A DNA stretch of 64,000 nt, from positions 88,779-152,778 of the forward strand of contig JAUSJA010000034.1 of assembly GCA_030647905.1 (NCBI GenBank), given 5' to 3'. Shown here piece after piece: positions 10,767 through 18,133 of this stretch. Under the pieces are notes generated by a model, which saw only the letters and a list, made by a program, of their open reading frames with translations, was not told the DNA's origin and did not search any database. Within the stretch, counting starts at the first letter, position 1. Each line of letters begins with the position of its first letter. The DNA is from Gemmatimonadaceae bacterium (lineage in GTDB: Bacteria > Gemmatimonadota > Gemmatimonadetes > Gemmatimonadales > Gemmatimonadaceae). The position numbers were made by a program, and so were the translations under genes.

Positions 10767-11378
10767 CTAGAGCAGCGAAGCCTGGCTTGCGTCCTTGCGC
10801 GGAGCCGAGAAGCACATCCGGCAGCGAGCTTCATACGACTCGGTGCCACCAACCATGATGGTCGGCGAGTCGTACGGTGCCGGTTGACCACCAATGAGCC
10901 TCTGGTTTCGGCTTGCAGGCCCACCGCAAAGCACGCAGATGGCGTGCAGCTTGTCTACCACTTCGGCGATCGCCATCAGCGCCGGCATCGGGCCGAACGG
11001 CTCTCCGCGAAAATCGGTATCGGTTCCGGCGACGATCACTCTGCGTCCGCGGCCCGCGAGTGAAGTCACCAGCGGAATCACACCGTTGTCCAGAAACTGC
11101 GCTTCATCTATGGCAATGACATGCGCCATCGGATCTATCTGAAGCGCGATCTGAGCAGCCGAGTCGGCGGGAGTGGCTTCGACAGTGCGACCGTCGTGGC
11201 TGGAGATGCTGTAGATGCCGGCGTAGCGCGCGTCCAGATGCGACTTGAACACCTGCACGCGCTTTCTCGCGATGATCGCGCGCCGCACGCGCCTGATCAG
11301 CTCCTCACTCTTCCCGCTGAACATGACGCCGGCGACGACTTCTATCCAGCCGCCGGTCTGGTGGAACGACTGGCTCAT
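10767..11378 (-). CDS. tdk: Thymidine kinase (type II)
   Basis: Phosphorylates thymidine in the pyrimidine salvage pathway; 203 aa. Motifs: P-loop GVMFSGKS, catalytic-glutamate region AIDEAQFLD, and a zinc site made by two CxxC pairs (CVLC, CRMC). The lasso loop lies near YDSPTIMVGG. The ATG overlaps the stop of the upstream degenerate helicase gene as ATGA, so the two are translationally coupled. Confidence 0.95.
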   Translation of the reverse strand: MSQSFHQTGGWIEVVAGVMFSGKSEELIRRVRRAIIARKRVQVFKSHLDARYAGIYSISSHDGRTVEATPADSAAQIALQIDPMAHVIAIDEAQFLDNGVIPLVTSLAGRGRRVIVAGTDTDFRGEPFGPMPALMAIAEVVDKLHAICVLCGGPASRNQRLIGGQPAPYDSPTIMVGGTESYEARCRMCFSAPRKDASQASLL

Positions 11379-12694
11379 GAACGATCGCGCCGGGGAGGAC
11401 GTGGTGAGCTATCGCGCGGCGGACGGCGTTCGCCGCGTCCCGAAGGTGCCGGCCGTCCGGAGCCGCCGTCGCGCGGGCCGCGCGAATCGCTAAATCCGCG
11501 TCCCGGCGGGCGCCGCTCGAAATCAGGCCGACCTGCGGGTGCGCGTGCGCCGGTTTCCTGCTGCGCCTTGTGTTCCTCCTTGGCCGCCTTCCGCAACGTG
11601 CGCTCCCTTTCGAGAATCCGGAGCGCGGCAGCGGCTATCTCGATGCCGTCATACCGCTCGAGCAGCGGCTCCAGCGCGAGCACTTCGCGCGACGCTACCC
11701 CCGACTCGAGGATCCCGCTCAGCTCGCGCCGCATAGCGATGTCGCGATCGCGCGCCGCGTTCCCTGGCGACGAAAGCGCGAACGGCTTGACGTCACCCCC
11801 GGCGGTTCGCTTCAGCGCTGCCAGCTCGCGCGGGTCGGTCAGCGCGACGATGGAGACCGGGGTGGCTTTGGCCGCCGCCGCGATCATTGATCTGGAGGTT
11901 GGTGCCTCGTAGAAAATCACCGCGTGAGTCGAAGGCTCGATCTCGCCGCGAGTGACACGCACGGATGCCGAGTCTGAACCGTAGCCAAGCAGGCGCAGAG
12001 TCTTCGATACTTCGCGCTCGGCGTCGTCGTCGGCGACGATGATCGCGGCGGATGGCGGATCCATGTCATCGAGCAGACGGCGCAACCCGGTCGCGCGGGA
12101 AGTTGCCGTCACGGTTACGTATTGAAGGGAGACAGGCTCCTCCTCCGCTTCGATGGGCACATCGCGGTGGGCTCGCCGCAGGTATCTCTCCGCGAACGCG
12201 TTCACGCGGCCTTCCGCGCGACTGGCGACGACGATGCGCGCGGCGTCCTTCGGCAGCTCGCTCATCACCGCTTCGAGGGCTTCGATGTCTTCCGGGTCGC
12301 CGGCCAGGATCTCGTCGGCCCATGCGAGCACGACAGCCTTCACCGATTCGAGCTTGATGTGACTGCTTCGCACCAGATCCCGGAGATCGCGCGGCGAGCC
12401 CGCCGCGGCGAGCACCGGACGTCCGGCCATCAGCCTGCCGGCACGCCGCGCACTGGTCACTGGGAGCAGCTCGATACCGGCGTGCCCGGTCATCCGGAGG
12501 ACAGCTTCCGCCAAAGCCACGGCCGTCTCGGGATCGGCGGTGATGACGAGCACCTGCGTCGAGCCCGCGGCAGGGTCCACACGCTCCAGCGGCCCGGTGA
12601 GAAAGCTCGGCACTGAGGCCATGGACCGCGGCAGGGTATGGACGACATTCTGGCTGCGACCCGGGCCGCGCTCTTCTCTTTCTTCCGGTTCCAC
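11375..12694 (-). CDS. Degenerate DEAD-box-helicase-like protein with RG-rich tail
   Basis: Unusual 439-aa protein (GTG start). Its layout follows a DeaD/CshA-type RNA helicase but the catalytic motifs are lost. Residues about 45-150 resemble RecA domain 1: AGSPRDLRDLVR recalls the GTPGRL motif, and VVLAWADEIL stands where VLDEADEML is expected. There is no P-loop lysine. Residues about 190-300 resemble domain 2 (LQYVTVTATSRATGLRRLL). LEPLLERYDGIEIAAAALRI matches the DeaD C-terminal segment. The last 70 residues are a disordered R/G/P-rich tail likely to bind RNA. Coupled to tdk. Function unknown; I infer a non-ATPase RNA-binding pseudohelicase. Confidence 0.7.
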   Translation of the reverse strand: MEPEEREERGPGRSQNVVHTLPRSMASVPSFLTGPLERVDPAAGSTQVLVITADPETAVALAEAVLRMTGHAGIELLPVTSARRAGRLMAGRPVLAAAGSPRDLRDLVRSSHIKLESVKAVVLAWADEILAGDPEDIEALEAVMSELPKDAARIVVASRAEGRVNAFAERYLRRAHRDVPIEAEEEPVSLQYVTVTATSRATGLRRLLDDMDPPSAAIIVADDDAEREVSKTLRLLGYGSDSASVRVTRGEIEPSTHAVIFYEAPTSRSMIAAAAKATPVSIVALTDPRELAALKRTAGGDVKPFALSSPGNAARDRDIAMRRELSGILESGVASREVLALEPLLERYDGIEIAAAALRILERERTLRKAAKEEHKAQQETGARAPAGRPDFERRPPGRGFSDSRGPRDGGSGRPAPSGRGERRPPRDSSPRPPRRDRS

Positions 12695-12852
12695 CTTTCA
12701 TGCTCCTGGATGCGACATGGCGCAGCTTCCGCCGCGCCGATACTGTTATTATCCGTCTGACGGCGGTAGTGGCCGCCCAAACAAAACATAGCACCATCAA
12801 GGCGGCATCGCCCCCGGCGGACCGCCACCTGCCGACCTCTTCGAGAAGCCCG

Positions 12853-13131
12853 ATGATCACCGCCATCGTCCTCATCAAAGCGGAGCCCAGCTCCATTCCA
12901 CAATGCGCGACCCGGCTGGCGGGAATCGAGGGCGTGTCCCAGGTCTACTCCGTGTCCGGCGAGTGGGACCTGGTCGCTATGGTCGAGGTGACGGACTATG
13001 AAGGTGTCGCGACGGTCGTCACGGAGCACATTACGAAGGTGCCCGGTCTCCGGAGCACTCAGACGCTCACCGCATTCCGGGCTTACTCGAAGAAGGATCT
13101 GGAGCAGGCGTGGGACATCGGGCTGGAGTGA
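12853..13131 (+). CDS. Stand-alone Lrp/AsnC ligand-binding (RAM) domain protein
   Basis: 92-aa protein made only of the alpha/beta ligand-sensing domain of Lrp/AsnC regulators, without the helix-turn-helix. It starts MITAIVLIKAEP and has VYSVSGEWDLVAMVEV and VPGLRSTQTLTAF, all typical of the domain. Such single domains form dimers or octamers and may sense small molecules. Its stop overlaps the nurA GTG as GTGA, making it the first gene of the resection operon. The longer reading frame from 12700 has no family support. Confidence 0.85.
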   Translation: MITAIVLIKAEPSSIPQCATRLAGIEGVSQVYSVSGEWDLVAMVEVTDYEGVATVVTEHITKVPGLRSTQTLTAFRAYSKKDLEQAWDIGLE

Positions 13132-14144
13132 GCGGTCAGACGGGTAACGGCGAAGAGGGACGCGGCTGGCCAGCATCTGCCCATGAGGCGAGACGGTTCA
13201 TACTCGACCGGCTTCCCGGAGCCAGCCCTGTAGAAGGCCTTCCGAGCGACGGAGACCGCTACGGCCGCGGCGGCGATCCGCCGGTTCTCGTCACGCCTGA
13301 CCTCGTCGAGGGACCATCGTTTCGCGCCCTTCATGTCGCCGATCCTCGCAGTGTGCGCGGGCAGTCCGGCTTCGCCGCATTTCTGGATGGAGCGCAGGAT
13401 CTTCGCGTCGTCAATCAGGTCGCCGGAGTGCCTATCGTATGGGCGACGGTCTCCGCCGCGATTCGCGCGCGCGTCAATCGGCGGCTCGTTTCATGGAGCG
13501 GCCGCGCTCCCATCGTCAGTGGGAGGTATTACATCCCCTTCCGGTACGTTGACGGATTGCGTGACGAACTGAAGAATCATTCGCAGGTGGTGGACACGGC
13601 TTTCGAAGACGCGGCGGGTGCGTTCCCATCGCGGCATCCGGCCGCACTGATGGAAGCGGCCGTGCAGCGCGTTCAACAGGACAGAGAGCGTATCGAGCAG
13701 GAGCTCGCGGAGTCGTGGTGCGCGTCTGGTGAACGCGTTCTGTACGTTGACGGCAGCATCACCGCAAGCGTGATCGTCTCCGCATCCGATGCGGCCGTCG
13801 GCGTTATCAAGAGTCACCGCCGTCTGTACGCTGAAGGTGATGCGTTCCGCGTTCTCGTCGGGCTCGCAGCTGGTGAGCGATCGTCGATATTCCGCGTGGC
13901 GCCGCGGTCCCGTCACGCAGTCGCGAGCTGGTACGTGCGCGTGCGCGCCGCAACGGGACGTGACGCTTTGTTCGGGCTGGTGCGCGTCGAGGCGGCGCTA
14001 AGCGCGGACATTTCCCCCCGCGCCGACGAAATCTCGCGCTGGATCATCGCCGAGGGCGCACCACTCGCGCTGCCCGACGGGCGCTGGGACAAGATGGCTT
14101 ACGGAATCAGGGGCACCGAGGAATTTCTGCGAGCGATCTCGTGA
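13128..14144 (+). CDS. nurA: NurA-like nuclease
   Basis: 338-aa protein with the layout of bacterial NurA nucleases. One aspartate motif is FLDGAQDL (Asp87); the second is VLYVDGSI (Asp208), followed by AVGVIKSHRRLY (Lys228). Further on come GERSSIF, a WYVRVRA segment, RVEAAL, DGRWDKMAYGI and a TEEFL end. In archaea NurA is a Mn-dependent 5'-3' nuclease that works with HerA in DNA end resection. The GTG start overlaps the previous stop; its stop overlaps herA as GTGA. Family assignment is by motif memory plus context. Confidence 0.75.
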   Translation: MSGQTGNGEEGRGWPASAHEARRFILDRLPGASPVEGLPSDGDRYGRGGDPPVLVTPDLVEGPSFRALHVADPRSVRGQSGFAAFLDGAQDLRVVNQVAGVPIVWATVSAAIRARVNRRLVSWSGRAPIVSGRYYIPFRYVDGLRDELKNHSQVVDTAFEDAAGAFPSRHPAALMEAAVQRVQQDRERIEQELAESWCASGERVLYVDGSITASVIVSASDAAVGVIKSHRRLYAEGDAFRVLVGLAAGERSSIFRVAPRSRHAVASWYVRVRAATGRDALFGLVRVEAALSADISPRADEISRWIIAEGAPLALPDGRWDKMAYGIRGTEEFLRAIS

Positions 14145-16102
14145 CGGAACCGCTGGGACGTGTAGTAGCGACGGAGAGAAAGCCCAACACGCCGCACGAG
14201 TTTCACTTCTGGACGTCGCTCGACTGCCCCGTCGGCATCGGGACGATCGTGCGCGTTGACGGTTCGCATCCCGTTGACGGACAGATTCCGCGCATCTACG
14301 GCGTGGTTGTGGAAGGCTTCAGCTACACCGATCTCCAGACGCCGATGCACGATGTCCTCGGCCACGATGGATCGCCGGCCACCGCCGGCCTCGCCGTCAC
14401 CGAGCGCGCGGAGATCCGCCTGTACACCGCGGCAGTCCTCCGCCAGATCCCCGAGGAGCCGCTGCAACCGGTTCCGATGGGCGAGGTATTCCTCGCCGCC
14501 GGGGAGGACGTCGCGGTCGCGCTGCGCATGGACGGCTACCTGAAGGAAGGCGCCAATACCGGAATTCCGGTCGGAGTGTATCGCGCCGGCGCGACGGATT
14601 CGGTCATCTATCTCGACGCCGATTTCCTGCTCGGTCCCGAGGCCGCGCATCTCAACATCTCCGGCATGTCGGGCCTCGCCACCAAGACGAGCGCGGTCGA
14701 GTGGCTGCTCGCATCGGTGTTTGCGCATTTCCCGGAGAGCAAGGGCTCGATCGCTGCGGTGTGCTTCAACGTGAAGGGTCCGGATCTCTGCTACATAGAC
14801 TTGCCGGCGGGACGCCTCGAGGACTCCGACAAGGCGCTTTACGAGAAGATGGGAGTCGAGCCGCGCCCGTTCGACAACGTGACCTACTTCGCCCCGTACA
14901 CCGCCAAGGGATTCACGCTCAACACTCTTCGCTCGAACGAGGCGCTGCTGCACAACGTGAAACCGCTGACCTGGGGGCTGCGCGAAGTCCTCCAGTACGC
15001 GGAAGTGCTGCTCAACAAGGACGACATAGACGCGAAGGCCGACGCACTCATTGACTTCATCACCGAGCGGGTGGTGGATCGGAAGATGGAGAAGGAGGGA
15101 CCGCTCTCGCGCGACCACACGGTACAGTCCTTCGCCGATCTCGAGGCATGGTTCCGCGACCTTCTGCAAGGCATGGAGCGCGCGAACGCGGAGTCGTGGC
15201 GCACGCACCACGTCGCGACCATCCGCAAGGTGCGGAACCGCCTGACCAACATTTCCACCCGCTGCGCCGGCCTCGTAACCGACACTGGTGACGTGAGCGA
15301 CCTTCCGTTCGGGAGCTTCGAGGACCGCGCGGTGTATGTAGTGGACGTCGCGTCGCTCGAGGAGGACGCGCAGGACCTCATCTTCGCGCGCATCGTCTCC
15401 CGGCTTCGCGAGCACCTCGAGCGGCGCGATCTCGGGGTGAAGCATCTGATCGTCTTCGTGGACGAGCTCAACAAGTATGCGCCGGGCGACGGGCAGGACA
15501 CATACGTTCGCAAGATGCTGCTCGACATCTCTGAGCGCGGCCGGTACCTCGGCCTCGTGCTCTTCAGCGCGCAGCAGTTCCGCTCGCAGGTTCACCGGCG
15601 CGTTGTCGGCAACTCGGGCACCGCGCTTTACGGTCGCATGGATTCGGACGAGCTCGCAGCGCCGGTTTATTCGGTGCTCAGCCCGTCCATCCGCACCAAG
15701 CTGGCGACGCTCGAGAAAGGGCAGTTGATGGTTCGTCACCCGCATTTCACACAACCGATTTTCGTTCGTTTCCCGCGGCCCGCGGTGATGCTGGGTCGCG
15801 ATGGTGCCGAGCGCTATCCGCAGGCGAGCGACGTGACACTGGAATCGGCGCTGTACCGGTCGCTTCGCACGCTCGATCCCGACATTTCAATTTCGTGGGT
15901 CAAGGACCTCGTTTCGCTCTACGACGAAGAGGAGCTGCTGCGGGCGCGGAATGCGACGCTGCTCGAGAAGCCGTCGAACGTGCGCTCGTATTTCGAGAAG
16001 AGATTGCGTCGCATTGTTCCGTCGGAGCCGTCCAACGGCTCGTCGCGCAACGTTCCCACGCCGCTCAAGCCGCTGCCTATCGGTGACCCGTATGAGGTCT
16101 AG
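14141..16102 (+). CDS. herA: HerA-like DNA-translocating ATPase
   Basis: 653 aa. An N-terminal HAS-barrel-like region (residues about 1-120, with IYGVVVEG) is followed by a DUF87/HerA RecA core. The nucleotide loop (about residues 172-184) is ISGMSGLATKTS, so the usual GSGKS/T is altered. Walker B is strong: HLIVFVDELNKYAP (about residue 437). A downstream FSAQQFRSQVHRRVVGNS segment suits the sensor/arginine region. In archaea hexameric HerA pumps DNA and partners NurA. The GTG start is coupled to nurA. Confidence 0.85.
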   Translation: MTEPLGRVVATERKPNTPHEFHFWTSLDCPVGIGTIVRVDGSHPVDGQIPRIYGVVVEGFSYTDLQTPMHDVLGHDGSPATAGLAVTERAEIRLYTAAVLRQIPEEPLQPVPMGEVFLAAGEDVAVALRMDGYLKEGANTGIPVGVYRAGATDSVIYLDADFLLGPEAAHLNISGMSGLATKTSAVEWLLASVFAHFPESKGSIAAVCFNVKGPDLCYIDLPAGRLEDSDKALYEKMGVEPRPFDNVTYFAPYTAKGFTLNTLRSNEALLHNVKPLTWGLREVLQYAEVLLNKDDIDAKADALIDFITERVVDRKMEKEGPLSRDHTVQSFADLEAWFRDLLQGMERANAESWRTHHVATIRKVRNRLTNISTRCAGLVTDTGDVSDLPFGSFEDRAVYVVDVASLEEDAQDLIFARIVSRLREHLERRDLGVKHLIVFVDELNKYAPGDGQDTYVRKMLLDISERGRYLGLVLFSAQQFRSQVHRRVVGNSGTALYGRMDSDELAAPVYSVLSPSIRTKLATLEKGQLMVRHPHFTQPIFVRFPRPAVMLGRDGAERYPQASDVTLESALYRSLRTLDPDISISWVKDLVSLYDEEELLRARNATLLEKPSNVRSYFEKRLRRIVPSEPSNGSSRNVPTPLKPLPIGDPYEV

Positions 16103-16952
16103 GGCGATGACGATTGCGTCGGCTGCTCTGGTGTTCTCCGCTTGCCCTCCGCTGTACGCTCAGCCGGTGCTGCTCCAGATCCGGCCGCGCGTCGGCGATA
16201 CGCTCGCCGTGCGTCTGAATCAGACGGTGGAACTGACGGGCACGCCGACGGGCTGCGGCGTGGAAGAGCCGTTGTCGCGCCGAAACACGAAACCGGCCGA
16301 GCATCCACGTCCGTGCTCAGAAATCGCCCGCCGGATGACGACCGTCATGGAAGTCTTCAGCCGCGCCATCGTGCGGCGCACATCGAGTGAAGGGGCGATT
16401 ATTCTCGCGGTGACCGATTCGATTCGTACATCTACCAGCGCCGGCGGCAAAGGAGGCACGCCCGTCCGGGTCAAGGGAGGCGACGATACGATTGAGCTTC
16501 GCGTGTCCACCGACGGCGGGGTGGAGGTGATAGATGCCGAAGCGAGCGACGAGCTCCGCGCCATTTTCGGGCAGATGCCTGCGACCCTCTCGCGCAAGCC
16601 GGTCGCTGCCGGAGAGAAGTGGATGCGGCAGATGCGCATCCCGATCGTCGGCGAGCCGGGCGCGTCCGGACTGGTGCGTGCCACGTTCCGGCTCGACTCG
16701 CTCGGACGAAACGGCGACATGGCGTACATCTCCATGCGCGGCACGCTCTCGCATGACCATCGCGACGGAAGCGATTCCGAGCTGAGCGGATGGATGTCCG
16801 GCTCGATGCAGCTCGACCGCCGGCTCGCCTGGATCACCGAGACGCGCGCGACGATAGACGTCACGTCCATGGTTCGGCCGACGGCCGGCGGAAAGCCGAT
16901 GCGCGTGCGGACGAAGGTTACGCAGCTGCTGAGAGCGGGGCCGGCGCGATGA
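16092..16952 (+). CDS. Exported hypothetical protein inside the resection operon
   Basis: 286 aa from the ATG at 16092 (MRSR start, 11-nt overlap with herA); an ATG at 16107 is an alternative. The N-terminus is a Sec-type signal peptide ending near LYAQP. The rest is a soluble, beta-rich sequence with no recognised domain. It includes VGDTLAVRLNQTVELTG and a later repeat-like half (FRLDSLGRNGDMAYISMRG, then MQLDRRLAWITETRATIDV). The stop overlaps the mre11 ATG as ATGA, so it is firmly in the operon. Why a periplasmic protein sits among DNA-repair genes is unclear. Confidence 0.8.
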   Translation: MRSRAMTIASAALVFSACPPLYAQPVLLQIRPRVGDTLAVRLNQTVELTGTPTGCGVEEPLSRRNTKPAEHPRPCSEIARRMTTVMEVFSRAIVRRTSSEGAIILAVTDSIRTSTSAGGKGGTPVRVKGGDDTIELRVSTDGGVEVIDAEASDELRAIFGQMPATLSRKPVAAGEKWMRQMRIPIVGEPGASGLVRATFRLDSLGRNGDMAYISMRGTLSHDHRDGSDSELSGWMSGSMQLDRRLAWITETRATIDVTSMVRPTAGGKPMRVRTKVTQLLRAGPAR

Positions 16953-18133
16953 AGCTCGTACATCTCTCCGATCTGCACCTCGGATTCCGGCAGTACCAGC
17001 GCCAGACTCAGACGGGCATCAATCAGCGGGAAGCCGATGTCGCGGCTGCATTCCGCCAGGCGGTAAACAAGATCATCGAGATCGCGCCCGACGTGATCGT
17101 GATCGGCGGCGATGTGTTTCACACGGTGCGGCCGTCCAACCCGGCGATCCTTCACGCGTATTCGCAATTCTCGCGTCTCGTTCAGATGCTTCCCGATGCC
17201 GACATCGTGATGGTCGAAGGGAATCACGATCATCCGCGGACCGCCGAGACAGGCCACATCATCCGGCTGTTCAGCTCGCTCGGGATCACAGTCGTGGACA
17301 CCAGAGAGGATCGAGTGAAGCTTCGCGGCGGCGAGATCTCCATTCTTGCGGTTCCCGCGCTGATCCGTCCGCAACCCAGATTCGATCCCGATCCCGCCGC
17401 GCGGTACAACGTCCTCCTCATTCACGACGAGGTAGAGGGCGTCATCCAGCGCTTCGGCTCTCTGGCGGAGCGTCCGGGCGGTGATCTCACGCTCGATGAG
17501 ATCCATCCCGAGCGCTGGGATTACGTGGCTCTCGGGCACTACCACGTCTACCATCAGGTCGCGCCGAACGCCTACTACTCCGGCTCTCTCGAATACACCA
17601 GCACCAATGTCTGGGGCGAGGTGGACGAGGAGATCGAAAAAAAAGTCAGCGGCAAGGGCTTCATCGAGTGGGACCTGGCCACGGGCGCGCACAGATTTCA
17701 TTCCATTGAACTCGCGCGGCGCGTCGTTGATCTTCCGCAGATTCAGGGCGCGGGTATGACCGCGGCGCAGCTCAGCGAGGCAATCTGTGCGACTGTGGAC
17801 GCCTGCGAGGGCGGCATCGACGACAGGGTCGTGCGGCTGATCGTGCGCGACGTGCCTCGCCATATCCTCCGCGACCTCGACCACCGCAAGATCCGCGAAT
17901 TCAAGCGGCGTGCGCTGCATTTCCTGCTGGACGCGCGCCGGCCCCAGCCGGTCCGGATCGAGGCAAGCGGCGCGCCGGGCAGACGCGCCTCGCTCGCCGA
18001 CACGGTGCGCGCGATGCTCGAGTCGCGCGACGTCACGCCGGGAATCGATCGAAAGTCCCTCGTCGAGCTCGGGCTGCACTACCTCGAAGAAGCGGACCGT
18101 CTGGCTCCCGCCATCAGCGGAGACGACGCTTGA
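16949..18133 (+). CDS. sbcD: Mre11/SbcD-like DNA repair nuclease
   Basis: 394-aa metallophosphoesterase with all Mre11 motifs in order: SDLHLG (Asp8, His10), GGDVFH (Asp55), EGNHDHP (Asn92-Asp94), LLIHDEV (His159) and ALGHYHVY (His197, His199). These bind two Mn ions for 3'-5' exonuclease and endonuclease activity on DNA ends. A capping domain and a C-terminal helical region that would dock on Rad50 follow. The ATG overlaps the previous stop as ATGA, and the stop overlaps the rad50-like TTG start as TTGA. The symbol mre11 would fit equally well. Confidence 0.92.
   Translation: MKLVHLSDLHLGFRQYQRQTQTGINQREADVAAAFRQAVNKIIEIAPDVIVIGGDVFHTVRPSNPAILHAYSQFSRLVQMLPDADIVMVEGNHDHPRTAETGHIIRLFSSLGITVVDTREDRVKLRGGEISILAVPALIRPQPRFDPDPAARYNVLLIHDEVEGVIQRFGSLAERPGGDLTLDEIHPERWDYVALGHYHVYHQVAPNAYYSGSLEYTSTNVWGEVDEEIEKKVSGKGFIEWDLATGAHRFHSIELARRVVDLPQIQGAGMTAAQLSEAICATVDACEGGIDDRVVRLIVRDVPRHILRDLDHRKIREFKRRALHFLLDARRPQPVRIEASGAPGRRASLADTVRAMLESRDVTPGIDRKSLVELGLHYLEEADRLAPAISGDDA

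Noticed and set aside
14099..15754. Long minus-strand open frame opposite herA (and similar ones opposite gcvP, sbcD and oppA)
   Set aside because: It is an antisense shadow of a gene with recognised motifs. High third-position G+C makes long antisense frames common in this window, and the product is Arg/His-rich without domains.
15951..16091. Longer start for the exported protein
   Set aside because: The extra 47 residues are Arg/Ser-rich and lie wholly inside herA in another frame. The signal peptide begins at 16092.
13128..18133. HerA-based anti-phage defence system (Sir2-HerA or DUF4297-HerA type)
   Set aside because: No Sir2, DUF4297 or other effector gene is next to herA. The neighbours NurA, Mre11 and Rad50 point to DNA repair instead.
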